A stretch of 64,000 nucleotides of DNA, taken from contig CM046309.1 of the NCBI GenBank assembly GCA_025267735.1, positions 35,873,202 to 35,937,201 on the forward strand. The letters run 5' to 3'. This stretch comes from Mactra quadrangularis. Its lineage: Eukaryota; Mollusca; Bivalvia; Venerida; Mactridae. Made by a program: the position numbers and the translations under genes. Shown here piece after piece: positions 1 through 11,460 of this stretch (position 1 is the first letter of the stretch; each line of letters opens with the position of its first letter). The notes below the pieces were generated by a model. That model was not told where the DNA came from and did not search any database. It worked only from the letters and a program-made list of their open reading frames with translations.

Positions 1-280
1 AATATTTGTATCTTGTATCTTGTATTTATTGACTCGACCTCACACCTTATTTGTTGTCATTGTATATATCATGTGACTATATACCTTGTGTTACATACAT
101 GTATAAAAGGATTTAATTGGTTACAAACCACATAAATTCATTAACCACTTCAAACAGCATAGTATAAGGATGTATACAGTGCACTGCCAATCTATGTTAG
201 GAGACAAAGAAAATTTACTAAAATTCTGAAATTGTCAATGCTTGTATGTGTAGGACCACTATTTATAATATATTAAGTAT
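1..280. other. No gene seen; AT-rich intergenic sequence
   Basis: No coding signal or recognisable repeat head. A short stretch near base 14 (TGTATCTTGTATTTATTG) also occurs at about 25988 in the 3' non-coding region of the LINE described below. This may be a LINE 3' end fragment, but 18 bases are not enough to claim it. Confidence 0.4.
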
Positions 281-670
281 GATTGGTGATGAAAACAAAT
301 AACCCGGGTCGATAGCGCAGTTGGTAGTGAGTACTGGTTATAGACAATGGTCCAGGAAAGCTAGGTTAGGTGCGCTGGATGCCGTAAAATGACCTAAAAT
401 TGTGTTGCCAGGGCGCTAACTCCAATAAATAAATAAATAAATAAAAACAAATATTTTGAATGCATCACGTTTATAAGATTTGGTAGTTGACATTCAAAAA
501 CCTCAAAAACCATGTTCGTGGTAATTCTTTCCCATAGCATGCTTTTAAACAACATAGATAGTCTCAACCATTAAAGATAGAACCAACTCAGAAAAAAAGA
601 GCAAAACAGATTTACAATGCACATGGTTTCAGAGGCTTTGGGATGTGAGATGCTGAATTTTATAAACATG
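281..670 (+). mobile_element. Degenerate Tc1-like MITE copy interrupted by a SINE
   Basis: Around 288-300 and 453-520 the sequence aligns with the interior of the intact Tc1-like MITE at 7646-8004: both share GAAAACAAAT, then TTGAATGCATCAC and the AAAACCTC tract. The SINE at 301-443 splits this copy. Terminal repeats are not preserved, so the outer limits are approximate. Confidence 0.5.
301..443 (+). mobile_element. tRNA-headed SINE (family 1), internally deleted copy
   Basis: The copy keeps the pol III A-box-like head (TAGCGCAGTTGG), the body segment beginning GTGAGTACTGG and the AAATAAAT-type tail. The B-box and the left half of the body are missing. It is flanked by a 9-bp target-site duplication, AAAACAAAT, at 292-300 and 444-452. 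The same site is uninterrupted in the related MITE at about 7759, which supports the boundaries. Confidence 0.85.
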
Positions 671-675
671 ATGAA

Positions 676-760
676 TTCACAGGGGTGCATCCAGGATTTT
701 TTTATTTTTGTTTTGGGGGGGGGTCTGAACTTTTGAACCTAAACCACATTAAAAGGTCTA
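676..760 (+). mobile_element. Fragment of the GGATCCAG-ended MITE family
   Basis: GGGGTGCATCCAGGATTTTT followed by a long G run resembles the ends of the MITEs at 12066-12356 and 47333-47606. Only one end is recognisable. Confidence 0.4.
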
Positions 761-796
761 TCATTGCAGTCCTAATTATGACTGTGTTTTGTATTG

Positions 797-868
797 AGGG
801 CTGAACAAAACACTATTGTAACTCCCTTTATTTTCAAATGGAGTTACAATAGTGTTTTGTTCAGCCCT
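797..868. repeat. Perfect 29-bp-armed hairpin
   Basis: Arms 797-825 and 840-868 are exact reverse complements (AGGGCTGAACAAAACACTAT at the outer end), separated by a 14-base loop. Size and shape resemble a tiny MITE or a small-RNA hairpin precursor. No target-site duplication is evident, so the function is unknown. Confidence 0.8.
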
Positions 869-954
869 GCACATGTGTATTGTGAACACCCAATTGAAAA
901 TGCAGGCATTTCAATTTTGCACATTGTCTTTTTGACTGTATGGCTATTACAGGG

Positions 955-1375
955 TATATACAGGGCTTGAATTTTAGCTTGCATACTTGCTAAATACACA
1001 TGGATTTTAAAAATTATGAGTAACTTTTATCTAAACTCACAAATTTTGGCGAGTTGATATCTTGGCAGAAATATGACGGTCTGAACTAATTTGGATAAAA
1101 TCAGCATTTGAACTGCCAGAAAAATAGATAGTGCGATCTTCTGCTCTACTTGCCTGTATAGCTATATTTCACAATGAGTGTCGGAAAAATACTATTCCCC
1201 GAGGTTAAAAGTTTGCAAGTTTTTTATTACTAAATGAGTTAGGAGAATTTAAAATCTGACATTGTTTCTGGAGTAAAAAACTTAGCAAAAAAAGTGAGTG
1301 CTTTTTTAATCTTGCGAGTTGAAAAACATCAACTTGCATAAATTTGCTTGTGCTATTTTTGTTAAATTTGCGCCC
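955..1375 (+). repeat. GCGAGT-type repeat, diverged copy
   Basis: The sequence matches the better-preserved copy at 4315-4685 (GGGCTTGAATTTTAGCTTGC, the tract around GCGAGTTGATATC, and the closing AACTTGCATAAATTTGC). The family carries internal complementary ACTCGCAAATTT and TTTGCGAGT segments that can pair. Confidence 0.55.
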
Positions 1376-1403
1376 TGGTAGTCATGTAATTAGAAAGATT
1401 CAA

Positions 1404-1432
1404 ATAATAATAATAATTATAATAATAACGAC
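1404..1432 (+). repeat. TAA-rich microsatellite
   Basis: A short imperfect run of AATAAT units. Apparent reading frames here on both strands are low-complexity translations. Confidence 0.7.
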
Positions 1433-1729
1433 TTTATTTATTGTGGATAACATATTTGGTGTAAACCAATTTTCAATATGGTCCACACAGATATTTACAA
1501 TGTACATACAGAATAACAATAACAAAGAGAAACAAATTTTGGTGAATAATATAGGTTCTGAAATTAACAAGCAAATTAAGAGTTTAAATATATAAACATA
1601 CAAGAAAGGTTATTTAGTGTCATATCAGGAGAAATTTCATGAAATATGTGAATTTATAAAAGTTCTTACTTGAAAATTGATATAAACCAATGTGGTGCAC
1701 AAGTTTAGCATGGAGTAAAATTTACAGTA

Positions 1730-1955
1730 GGGGTGTAACAGTTAACCGATATACCGGTTAATATTGCAATACGACTTCTGACGGTTTTTAACCAGTTATT
1801 TTTTCTCTTAACCTGTTTTTCTAGTTATGTTCCATACTGATTGTTTTTATCAGAGTCTGAAATTTAAATGTTTGAATTAAAGTTGAAATGTGTTCAGAAA
1901 CTTGAAATATTTTTCGTAAACTGAGAGAATAAATATCTTTTTTTCTAACTTATAA
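1730..1955 (+). mobile_element. hAT-like MITE, left half only
   Basis: The copy starts GGGGTGTAACAGTTAACCG and follows the intact hAT-like MITE at 16012-16469 through ATACCGGTTAATATTGCAAT and the TTTTCGTAAA tract. It then stops matching; the right terminal repeat (GTTACACCCCTA) is absent. Confidence 0.6.
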
Positions 1956-2039
1956 ACAAACAAATAGTGGATGATGTGTCTATATACTCTGTATTTGTGC
2001 ATATAAAAGTGGTTTCTTGGTTTACTGTGATTTTAAAGC

Positions 2040-2960
2040 CACAGATAATGTGACAACTAAGGCATTTATCACTTCTGTAGATGTTTTATATACATGTACA
2101 TCATTGTATTTTAGGTTCTACAGTGGAACACACAGCAAGCTTTCACATAATTTATTATACAAGCATAAATGGTTGCTATGACGTCCTGTATAGTATGGTT
2201 ACAATGGAACATAACTTTGTTGATGTGTTACTGGTTTATGTTGTGGACAATTTAATTGTTGAAATCTCTACATAAGTACATTCAGGTATTAACCATTATT
2301 TTGTGTTTTAATTATGCAGGCTTTTTTATAGAGGTTCTTAAGTAAATTTATCATAATTGAAATTTGTGATTTCTATGAGTTTTACAAAAGATACTTACCG
2401 GTAAATGAACTCCTTGAAGTGTCAATTGTGCAGACTTATAACAATAACCATAAATCATCTGATTTTGAAATGAAAAATGTATGTTTTATACAGTAGTCTT
2501 GGTAAGCCCCTTAAAAACTATTGTATGATCATAAAGAATGAAGGAATAAGTTGATAACTGAACAAAACAGAACATTTATTTTATTTTGTCACAGTTTACA
2601 CAGTCAAACATGTGAAATAAAGAGTAAGGAATTCAACGTGGCATTAAATTTTTGAGCCTATGTGTTGACTCAGACTTCGTGCTCAAAACATCTTCAAATC
2701 CTTTCGGAAATCAGATTAACTTTCGGTTGGCAAACCATAAATAAGTAAATGATTATCAATCATTTGTATTACTTCATAAAAAGTATTTTACTCATTTTCT
2801 TTGTGGTTCTGTCATTTGGATGCATGACAAACAAATAGTTCTTTTGGAGTTTATGTGGATTTATCTGTGAGTTATAGACGTTTGCCCATTTGAGTGCAAA
2901 GACCTTAGTTTAGTGATGACCATTCTTAAGCTAAAAAGGACTTGTAAATAATAACAAAAC
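2040..2960. other. No gene or clear repeat seen
   Basis: AT-rich sequence. Open frames in this stretch are short, lack recognisable domains and have no supporting splice or initiation context. Confidence 0.4.
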
Positions 2961-2963
2961 ATC

Positions 2964-3104
2964 ATGGCTGCTGCATTAGTTACTAGGGCGGCGGATCAAG
3001 GAGCATATGACGATTCATGTAGAACAATTTACGAATCGAACCACAAAACATCGGTTAATAAAAAAGCTTACAGGAATCCATATATACAACACTTATATGT
3101 ATGA
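2964..3104 (+). CDS. Small open reading frame of 46 codons, uncertain
   Basis: The ATG sits in a favourable context (ATCATGG) and opens an alanine-rich start, MAAALVTRAADQG, followed by a polar stretch to a TGA. I do not recognise the product. It is locally more GC-rich than its surroundings, which is the main reason to list it. It could be a genuine short peptide, a first exon with an unseen donor, or chance. Confidence 0.15.
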   Translation: MAAALVTRAADQGAYDDSCRTIYESNHKTSVNKKAYRNPYIQHLYV

Positions 3105-3694
3105 ATAAAAATATAAATTAATATAACAAAAATAAGTGAAGAATTACATAAGCTTTTATTGCATTTTTAACATAACCGTCTGCAGCGTCATGATAGAGAT
3201 TCAAAGGAGGGGTTTCCCGTGTGCTGAAAATGCGCAGTGCCCAAAACACATTTATGTTTTCATGCATAGCGTATCTCATTTTCGATGGTAATTTAGCTGA
3301 AAAGTGTTTTCATTTTTTGTAACAATAGATTGCGATCCGACAATTTTTGGAAGTGCCGAATATTTGTACTTGGTTTTCTAGTTGAGTTGCAAATATCCGA
3401 TTACTTAGATACTCACAGCAGCCTTATTTGTTACTATGTTTGATGAAAGAAAAAAACTGATAGAACCATTGTTAGTGACTCAACTTGGTCTGAGATATCT
3501 CAAGTGTTTTAAAGATTTTATCTAACAATATTGTTTAAACTTAAAGAGTTATTTTGCTAAACTGTGCCACTTAAAGGATACATGTCTATAACTCACTGGT
3601 TAAATCACATAAACTCAAAAATATAATTATTTATTGTTGATGCATTTAAACACAGACACATTTTAAGAATAAATGTTTGTTTGTTTGTTTTCTA

Positions 3695-3955
3695 TTTGTC
3701 CAGTTTTACGCTGTAGCAACACATTGTATAGGCCATATAACGGTGATCAGTCAACATACTCACTCCTCCTGGAAAGGCTAAATCTCTAACTACTAAGCAC
3801 ATACTTTGTTCAGTGACTGACAACTGTCCTACATAATTAAAATCATTGGTAGGCAGGAGAATGGCCAATAATATATTTTCATTACCAAGCTTCACGAAAG
3901 TATGCCCCGGCCAGGAATTGAACCCTCGATCAGTAGACTTGTGTTCTACCAAATG
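3695..3955 (-). mobile_element. tRNA-headed SINE, family 3
   Basis: On the minus strand a tRNA-like head with a B-box-like GGTTCAATTCC is followed by a body containing CATACTTTCGTG and ending near the AACACATTGTATAGG tract. The same head and body recur at 56945-57195 (minus). An open reading frame across the element is a by-product. Confidence 0.7.
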
Positions 3956-3959
3956 TTTG

Positions 3960-4310
3960 TAATTTAATACAAATATATTGTGTTTGATCTTTGTATCCTT
4001 ACTTATAATTGCCCAACCGAAAAGTAGTGATTGTTAATTCTTCATGTTTTCTAAGTTGCTTATAAGTACAACTATATAAAACTAAAATATTTTTGATTTT
4101 AGAATTAGATAATTTAGGTAAATTTTAACTAAAATATTGATTAAGATCTGCATTATTGATTTGATCAAACAATAAGAAGATATAAACAGATTCTCATATT
4201 GGCACACATTAATGTGAATCATGTTTTGTTTGTGAAACACTTACAAAAATCTTCTTAAGAATCTTTGTGAAAAGAGCGTAGGAACAAATGTGTGCAGTTT
4301 GAACTATTGT
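3960..4310. other. No gene seen
   Basis: AT-rich intergenic sequence without recognisable repeats or coding signal. Confidence 0.4.
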
Positions 4311-4314
4311 GACC

Positions 4315-4685
4315 AGGGCTCGAATTTAAACTCGCATACTCGCAAAATGCGAGTGGATTTTTAAAATTGCGAGTGACTTTTATTTTAACTCGCAAATTTT
4401 TGCGAGTTGAAATCACTGCAAAATGTAACTGTATAAACTACTGAGGCTAAAATCAGCATTGAAACTACCAGATAGGTCGATGGTATAATGCAATTAAATA
4501 TGCACTGTAAAACAAGTTTAATATTCTTTGCCTATCCCACAATAACGCAATAATTGTCTATATTGCATATACGAATAGTCTCTATGTATGCTACTAAAAT
4601 ATATTGAAAAAGGTGAGTGATGTTTTCATTTTGCGAGCTAAAATAAAATCAACTCGCAACAATTTGCAAGTCCAGGTTTTTTTAA
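4315..4685 (+). repeat. GCGAGT-type repeat, best preserved copy
   Basis: The left end has dense complementary motifs: ACTCGCATACTCGCAAAATG, GCGAGTGG and CTCGCAAATTTTTGCGAG, the last being a perfect palindrome. The right end repeats TCAACTCGCAACAATTTGC. Relatives lie at 955-1375 (same strand) and 14425-14845 (opposite strand). No coding capacity is seen. It is probably a MITE, with terminal repeats too decayed to assign to a superfamily. Confidence 0.6.
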
Positions 4686-5185
4686 ATGATTGTGACAGTC
4701 TTAGTCTGTACCACTTGACCTGCCAGTATCTTCATTTTTTGTCTGCAAAATGCCAGTGCTTACGCTTAGCATGCAAACCCATATAGGTTGCAAAAAATAA
4801 CTTGAGACAATTAAAACACAACATAGAGCATATTTGTTAACTATGGTGTAAGATCAATTATTATTTCACTGAGAGAGCTCTAAAAAGCATATTTTTACTA
4901 GTAACATAGCAGCATGTAAAATACTGCATTCTGAGTTGATGAACTGAAATTAAAAAGATTTTGCACCCAAGTTGACTAGATATTCTGTTTCTCATGATTA
5001 GATCTGTGTATTGTTGGACATATTTTACACAAATTATAACATCATTACATGACATAATTTCATCTCCTATATGATTATATAGTCTTCTCTGTCAGTTATA
5101 CATATCTTTAGTGAGTTAAATTATATGTGACATTTAATTGTCTCTTTTAAGTGGGTATCGATTTTGTTTAGAACGGAAGTTGTTA

Positions 5186-5570
5186 GCTATTGTTCAACAG
5201 AATTGACCTGAGCTTGAACTACCTAATTATAATAATTACACACTTCACTTACATTAAATCGTGAATTTCCGTATGTGTGTATACGGTAATACACGTGTTT
5301 ATAACAACCGATGTGACTATTAATCAATTTATTAAAAGTGGCATGTTATTGTACGTTGAATTTTTGGGGAAACAAGTATGTCAGTAATATTATGGCACAG
5401 TTTCCAAGTATTTATTCTTATGAAAACAATATTAATTGTTCAGTACCTGTATTTTGCCGAAAGCTTCCGCTAAAGCGCAATTTACAAATGAAGACAAAAA
5501 TAGACTGTAAATACTGAGTTTAATATATTCTTGCATAAAGGTCAAGCTCAGGTTAATTCTGTTGGACTAT
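5186..5570 (+). mobile_element. MITE with CCTGAGCTTGA terminal inverted repeats
   Basis: The left end TTGACCTGAGCTTGAACTAC and the right end GGTCAAGCTCAGGTTAATTC are imperfect inverted repeats of about 28 bp. Related copies are at 12470-12778 (incomplete) and 15672-16543 (interrupted by a hAT-like MITE). There is no open frame of note. Confidence 0.7.
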
Positions 5571-5673
5571 ACCAAGACCAAGATATGTTCTAAGTACAAT
5601 ACTGGTTAACTACTTGGGTCTAGAGATCTGAGCCTCTCCAGGCATTGTCATGTAAGGTGACTATCTGCAATAA

Positions 5674-5965
5674 GGGAACCCAGGTCTATAGCGCAGTTGG
5701 TAGCGCGTCGGGATTTGGATACTTGTGCCCGAGGGGGTGCGGGTTTGAATCCCACCCGGGGAGGTTATACCCTTCCATGAAAATTTGACAATAATGTCGA
5801 TTTTCCTCCATTGATTAGATAATATGGAGGAGTTTCTGGCCTTGTGGAAGGGTAGGTGAGTACTGGTTATAGACAATGGTCCAGGAAAGCTAGGTTAGGT
5901 GCGCTGGACGCCCTGAAATGACCTAAATTGTGTTGATACGGCGTTAACTCTAATAAATAAATAAA
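5674..5965 (+). mobile_element. tRNA-headed SINE (family 1), full-length
   Basis: The element has a pol III A-box (TAGCGCAGTTGGTAGCGCG) and B-box (GGGTTTGAATCCC) in the head, a body of about 200 bp and a short AAATAAAT tail. It is flanked by a 13-bp target-site duplication, CTATCTGCAATAA, at 5661-5673 and 5966-5978. The structure fits mobilisation by a partner LINE. A short minus-strand frame through the element is not a gene. Confidence 0.95.
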
Positions 5966-6247
5966 CTATCTGCAATAAATATGCCAAAAGAATTTTCCAA
6001 AGGTAGGGTATTAAAAGGTCATTTTACTTTCATGCTTTATGGTAAAATGTGGTATTATTTGATGAAAATATTTAATGAAAGTATGAATTTTATATTTCAT
6101 CGTCAATGACACCATTTTAAAAGATAAATGATGCCATCTTGGAAAAGAAATGATGTCACGTTTTAATCTGTGTAAAATACCTCTAACAAAACATGAAACT
6201 TAGCAAAGAATGAAACAGAACATTCATCCACTCTGGTGTAAGATTTT

Positions 6248-6977
6248 TAGCTCGACTTTACGAAGTAATGTAGAGCTCTCCTACTCGCCCCGGCGTCGGC
6301 GTCCGCGTCCACATTTCTGATTAAAGTTTTTGTGCAGTAAAATACTTTCTTCTATATCTTTGTTATTTCTTAAGATATTAACTTCAAACTTTAAATATAT
6401 GTTCCTTACTATCAACCACATCTCATGTGACAAGGTCCATAACTCCAAACACATTTTTTAAGAATTATCTCCCCTTGAACTGATTGAAGTTTTTGTGCAC
6501 AGATTAAAGTTTTTGTGCAGTAAAATACTTTCTTCTGTATCTTTGTTATTTCTTAAGATATTAACTTCAAACTTTAAATATATGTTCCTTTCTATCAACC
6601 ACATCTCATGTGACATGGTCCATAACTCCGAATGCATTTTTTTCAGAATTATCTCCTCTTTAACTTAGAGTTTTCTTTAAAAAATGTTTGTTTTTACTGC
6701 AACTGTTTTATTTCTTTAGGTATTGATTTCAAACTTTAAATATATGTTCCTTATTATCAACCACATCTCATGTGACAAGATTCATAACTCCTTATACATT
6801 TTTTTCAGAGTTATCCCCCTTGAACTTATAGTTTTCTATTTTTTTATTTTTTTTTATTTGAATTTGTTAAGGTTATATTTTCAAATTTTAAAATATGTAT
6901 GTTCCTTATCATCAACATCTCCTGTGACAAACACTTACTTAAGTCGAGCATGCTGTCTCCTCTGACAGCTCTTGTTT
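6248..6977 (+). repeat. AGCTCGAC-type repeat with internal tandem units
   Basis: The repeat starts AGCTCGACTTTACGAAGTAA and passes a GGCGTCGGCGTC tract. It then repeats about four times a unit of roughly 180 bp, containing ATATGTTCCTT and CAACCACATCTCATGTGACA, at about 6400, 6590, 6740 and 6900. It closes with GTCGAGCATGCTGTC and ACAGCTCTTGTTT. Repeats with this start and end are, to my knowledge, common in bivalve genomes. No protein is encoded. Confidence 0.65.
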
Positions 6978-7091
6978 ATTTCAACTTGTGAACTCAGAAA
7001 ACCGAGTTCATTTGTGGCAATGCTACTTGTACTTGTGAAAATATGTTTTCTGAGCTCCCTCGGTGCTATAAAAATTGATCTTACTCCAAAA

Positions 7092-7382
7092 CATTCGGAA
7101 CTATCTCGGCGATCTTCTACACAGATAAACCTCGGATATCATAAGCTGAAAAAGTAGATCTAAAGAAATTTGGATTCTGTGGTAATATAGTCCGAACTAC
7201 ACAGAAATACGACGTGTGAAACATTGTACTGATGAAATGATGTGATAGAGCGTGTAACAATGTTATTATTGAATGTTGAAATGAAAATTACAGTTGCCGG
7301 ACCTAATAACCTAGTTGTATTCCTACTACATCTGATTTCCGAGGTATATCTTCGTAGATGATCATCGAAGCTGTTCCGAATG
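7092..7382 (+). mobile_element. MULE-like MITE with 9-bp target duplication
   Basis: The terminal inverted repeats begin CATTCGGAACTATCTCGG on the left and end AGCTGTTCCGAATG on the right. Flanks are ACTCCAAAA (7083-7091) and ACTCCAAAG (7383-7391), a 9-bp duplication with one mismatch, the length typical of Mutator-like elements. Relatives are at 17799-17993, 34960-35145 and 36864-36933. Frames read across the element are not genes. Confidence 0.8.
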
Positions 7383-7645
7383 ACTCCAAAGTTGACAAAT
7401 ATCCTGTATATTTTAGCATAACCTGCTCTTTGTTGTTGTTCTCCATCCAATAGGATTAAAACACTATCTAAAACTTTCTTCTTACATAACTTATTTATTT
7501 TAATTCTGACAAGCTCTCACAGTCTAGGTCTAGATTAGCTGGCCCTTGTTGTATTATAATATTTGTTGATTGGTCAGCACAAAGGTCATTTGAATGTGAC
7601 CCCATGTGTACTGTTTAGAGATCCTATGATAGGGGTCTGCATGTA

Positions 7646-8004
7646 CAGTACCCACCAAAAGTTTAGAGACAAAAGAAATTCAATAAAAAATCAATTTTAT
7701 CGATTGTTTTCAGTAGAATCATTATTTTTAACTATATTTAAAATGGTTTATGATTAAATGAAAACAAATTTCTTGAATGCATCACATTTATAGGATTCAG
7801 CATCGGATTATCCAAAAACCTCTAAAACCAATTCAATGTAATTCTTTTCTATAACATAAATTTTGTCTCAACTACAAAAAGTACCATCACAAAAAATAAG
7901 TAAAACTAGAAAGCGTTTCAAATAAATGGTATTCAAAGTTTTGATAAAACCTATGTAGTAGGCTTACAAAGTGAAAATGGCTCTAAAACTTTTGGTGGGT
8001 ACTG
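7646..8004 (+). mobile_element. Tc1/mariner-like MITE, intact
   Basis: The element is 359 bp with terminal inverted repeats of about 22 bp (CAGTACCCACCAAAAGTTT on both ends), flanked by TA at 7644-7645 and 8005-8006. It has no transposase. Related copies are at 281-670 (decayed), 12789-13716 and 20131-26573; the last two are split by other insertions. Confidence 0.9.
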
Positions 8005-8009
8005 TATTA

Positions 8010-8925
8010 TATCTGTTTAAGGAGATAATTATACCCATTGTGTCATTTACTATTATGTTTTATTTGAACTTTTCAGGAAATTTTACCTGTGCTTCTAATG
8101 GTTGTTGGTGAAGATAATATTATAATTATTATATGATATGATGATGGTGAATGCCTTGTAGACAGTACTGTAACTCAGATATATCATGGTAGGTGGACAT
8201 TTATTGTATGAAGCCTCTCAATAGACTATTTCTGGAAATCAAATATTTGGGTTTTCCCATGCAGTACAAACAAACTTTCACCTTCACAATGAAAACATGT
8301 GTACAAAGAACAATTGAATTTAATCCGTATTCTGTGCTTTTCAGCAATAATGTGTTATAAACTTATTTACATGTGCACGGTGGAAAAACCCAACAATTTG
8401 AGTTCAGAATTAGGTCTATTTCAGTCATCACTTTAAATTTCTATTGAACCTGTGAGTTTTGATTGTTTGGTTCAAATCCTCCATGTAAAAACTGAATCAA
8501 GTTGTAAAGTAGGTCTTGAGCAAACATATTTGAGAAGTTATTTCTGCCACACACAGGCTAATGTAGGCATTTTTGGACAAAGAAATGTATAAAAGCTATA
8601 TTTGCACTATTTGAATCTCTCTTTTTTTTGGCTTTGGTAAGAATTTGCAGAAAAACAAGTGTTTGTGACTTGCCAAACTCCCCACAGCAGTTATTTCCCT
8701 TGATTAAATCAATAACCACCAGGGATTTAAAAATGATCGTTTATAATAGATAATCGATCATTTCATTAGATGTGCGAGACAATTGATTATGAAGATTAAA
8801 CTCGATTATCGCTAATATCAGTTATTAATTTTTTTGACAATAAGACTATCAAGTTTTAATATATTAATATTACTAGAGAATAGATATTTCATGGGAATAA
8901 AACTTCTCATTTAAAACATGATGAC

Positions 8926-8971
<46 letters not shown>

Positions 8972-9690
8972 AATACATTTTTTTTATTTATTATTTTTTT
9001 ATATTTTTGTATTTTTTACTACACCGTACTTTGTTATAATTATAAATCATTGAGATAATTGTTGATATTTTTGGTTACGACATGGAATTCGCCATTACTG
9101 GACAATATATAGTCCTTTTCTATACTGTATAGGAACTGAAAATGTCTGATTATTTCAAATGATAGATTATTATTTTTGAAACCCAAAAAACCACTGCCAC
9201 TACGAGTAAATTCGTCCCTCAGAGAGCCGAATATTTTTTTCATCTTTTCTGTTACAGTTTAATATTTTCTATAAATTAAGTCTTCTTGCATTAAATTATA
9301 ATGTTCAAAGTACATAAAAATAAAAAATAGTTTTAATTAATAATTTGTAAAAATAGCAAAGCGTGACAAAGCACTGTTAGGAGTTTGGGCATTCTAAAAA
9401 TAGATGGTATTACTAGCGTCACATGATTTACATGTTGGCAGTGGTTAAGTAGCAAAGCATGATGTAAGCACTGTGAGGAGTTTGATGACTTACCAGGTAT
9501 GAATCAATTATGTAAACATGGTGTGTTACTGTACTTTTACTTTTGGATTTGTCTTTTTATGAGAGAAACCAATAAGTCCAAAATATTAAGGTACAGTTTT
9601 AAAGTATTTCATTCTTATGAAAGTAAATTTAATTGATCTGTAATATACATTGCTATAAATCAAATAATTTATGAAAACTTGTTTTTAAAT
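8010..9690. other. No gene seen; microsatellite and two stray satellite monomers
   Basis: An uninterrupted run of TAA units occupies about 8929-8970. Two segments at 9356-9390 and 9442-9482 are reverse-strand relatives of the 44-bp satellite unit at 19206-19494 (AGCAAAGC, then CACTGTGAGGAGTTT). The rest is AT-rich with no coding signal. Confidence 0.6.
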
Positions 9691-9695
9691 CTATG

Positions 9696-9956
9696 ATCAG
9701 GGCGGATCCAGAATTTTTTCCTGGGGGGGGGTCAAGACTTTCTAGGGGAGGGGGGTGTCCAAAATTTTTCTAGGGGGGGGGTTCAACCACAGCCACATTA
9801 TACATGTTTAGCCGAATAATGCAAAAATTTGCTTCATGCTACTTAAAAATGACCTACAGTCAAGAAATACACTAATGGACAGGTACATTTTTGAAATTTC
9901 AGGGGTGGTCATGACCCCCTGAACCCCCCACCACCACGCTGGATCCACCTATGTTT
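9696..9956 (+). mobile_element. GGATCCAG-ended MITE
   Basis: The left end is CAGGGCGGATCCAG and the right end is CTGGATCCACCTATG, with G runs inside the left end and C runs inside the right. It belongs to the family with clean 5-bp target duplications at 12066, 26698 and 47333; here the duplication is not clear. Confidence 0.7.
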
Positions 9957-10430
9957 GATTGTAGAAAACTTGGAACATTAAAAAAATCTGATTACATATA
10001 GTCAATTGATCTTCAGAATGTAAACAGCTGTTATTTTGTCAAAATCTTGCTGTAGCCAAAACATAGAAATATTCAAATAGTGCATAAGATAACTTGTGCA
10101 TAGAATTTCATTGCCTGCAAATCTCCCTTTATATTTGCTAATTGTAATTGTTTATTTGAATCCTCTTCACAAATATTTTTTGCAGATCTCCTAGATTACC
10201 TTTAGACTCAATTTTTGTGCCAAGGAATTGCAATTACGTGCAATGATCATTTTGAAATGAAAAAACGATCAATATTGAAAGAACCAATTGAGAATTTTAG
10301 GGGAAAGGAAGATGGTTGTTATTTTATACACTACATCATGTCATTTAATTATTTAAGTAGTGAGAGAAATCTGTGTATAGCATGTGTTTATTTACTTTAT
10401 CATTAACTGTTATAGATCACATGACTAAAG

Positions 10431-11041
10431 TAGGGCTGCGGCATTTTGATTCGATACATCGATACATAGAGGGCACAGATTTGACTTCGATTTCAGGCAT
10501 AGTGTTTTTTTATTCAATACCAACATTTAAACTTGTCTATAAGGATTTAACACTTAAGTTCTACAGATGAAAACCCTGGTCGATAGCGCAGTTGGTAGCG
10601 CGTCGGGATTTGGATACTCATGCCCGAGGGGGTGCGGGTTCGAATCCCACCCGGGGAGGTTATACCCTTCCATGAAAATTTGACAATAATGTCGATTTTC
10701 CTCCATTGATTAGACAATATGGAGAAGTTTCCGGCCTTGTGGAAGGGTAGGTGAGTACTGGTTATAGACAATGGTCCAGGAAAGCTAGGTTAGGTGCGCT
10801 GGACGCCGTGAAATGACCTAAATTGTGTTGATACGGCGTTAACTCAAATAAATGAATAAATCTACAGATGAACTATTGATACATCAATCAGTATTTAAAT
10901 AAAATAATTTAAATAACAATTTTAACAACATTAGTTAGTTTTAAGCTCAATGAATGATTTGATGCCCATTTGGAATGAACTATACTATTTAATAAATTAA
11001 GTTGTATCAAATCAACTTTTCAGTGAATCATTGCAGCCCTA
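10431..11041 (+). mobile_element. hAT-like MITE (TAGGGCTGC ends) containing a SINE
   Basis: The ends TAGGGCTGCGGCATTTTGAT and GCAGCCCTA are inverted repeats; the left interior has GATTCGATACATCGATAC. An 8-bp duplication is only weakly preserved (GACTAAAG versus CACAATAG). A full-length SINE is inserted at 10572-10860. Confidence 0.65.
10572..10860 (+). mobile_element. tRNA-headed SINE (family 1), full-length
   Basis: The head contains an A-box (TAGCGCAGTTGGTAGCGCG) and a perfect B-box (GGGTTCGAATCCC), followed by the common body and the AAATAAATGAATAAA tail. It has a perfect 12-bp target-site duplication, TCTACAGATGAA, at 10560-10571 and 10861-10872. The clean duplication and intact promoter boxes make it one of the younger copies in the window. 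Confidence 0.95.
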
Positions 11042-11275
11042 CACAATAGACCTTGTAAAAATGATGAAATTTGTCTGAACATATTTGTATATTATTACAA
11101 AGAGTCTGTGGTGTTTTGACCATGACTAGGTACTATATAGTTAAATGTATTCTAGCTTAAGGTCTGTAGTCATGTGACAAGGTTAACAAAAATAAGTTTT
11201 TCTTTCATTATTCTTTACAGACAAATAATTGAATGACATTAAATAGTACATACCATAACAACTATCTTTTTTACA

Positions 11276-11460
11276 GGAGCTGACATTGCCAAGTGGTTAC
11301 AACGTTTGACTGGTAATAATTGGATAGCCAGCTCTGATTTGGTTGGAATCCCATCCAAAACCTACCCTGTTGTTTCACTTGAGCAAGAAACTTTATCCTA
11401 CTATCTCAGTACTGGGAGACCAGGAAGCAGACTTGAAAGTGATTTACCTAAGTTATAAGA
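11276..11460 (+). mobile_element. tRNA-headed SINE, family 2
   Basis: The tRNA-like head contains TTGCCAAGTGGTTACAACG and a B-box-like GGTTGGAATCCC. The body contains CCAGGAAGCAGACTTGAAAG. The same arrangement is found on the opposite strand at 33820-33960. The head resembles a Leu/Ser-type tRNA (CCAAGTGGTTA), but this is a repeat, not a functional tRNA gene. Confidence 0.75.

Noticed and set aside
5674..5765. tRNA gene
   Set aside because: A-box and B-box are present, but the sequence continues into a common SINE body with a tail and target duplication and recurs at many loci.
7160..7450. 96-codon minus-strand frame
   Set aside because: It overlaps the MULE-like MITE at 7092-7382, and no domain is recognised.
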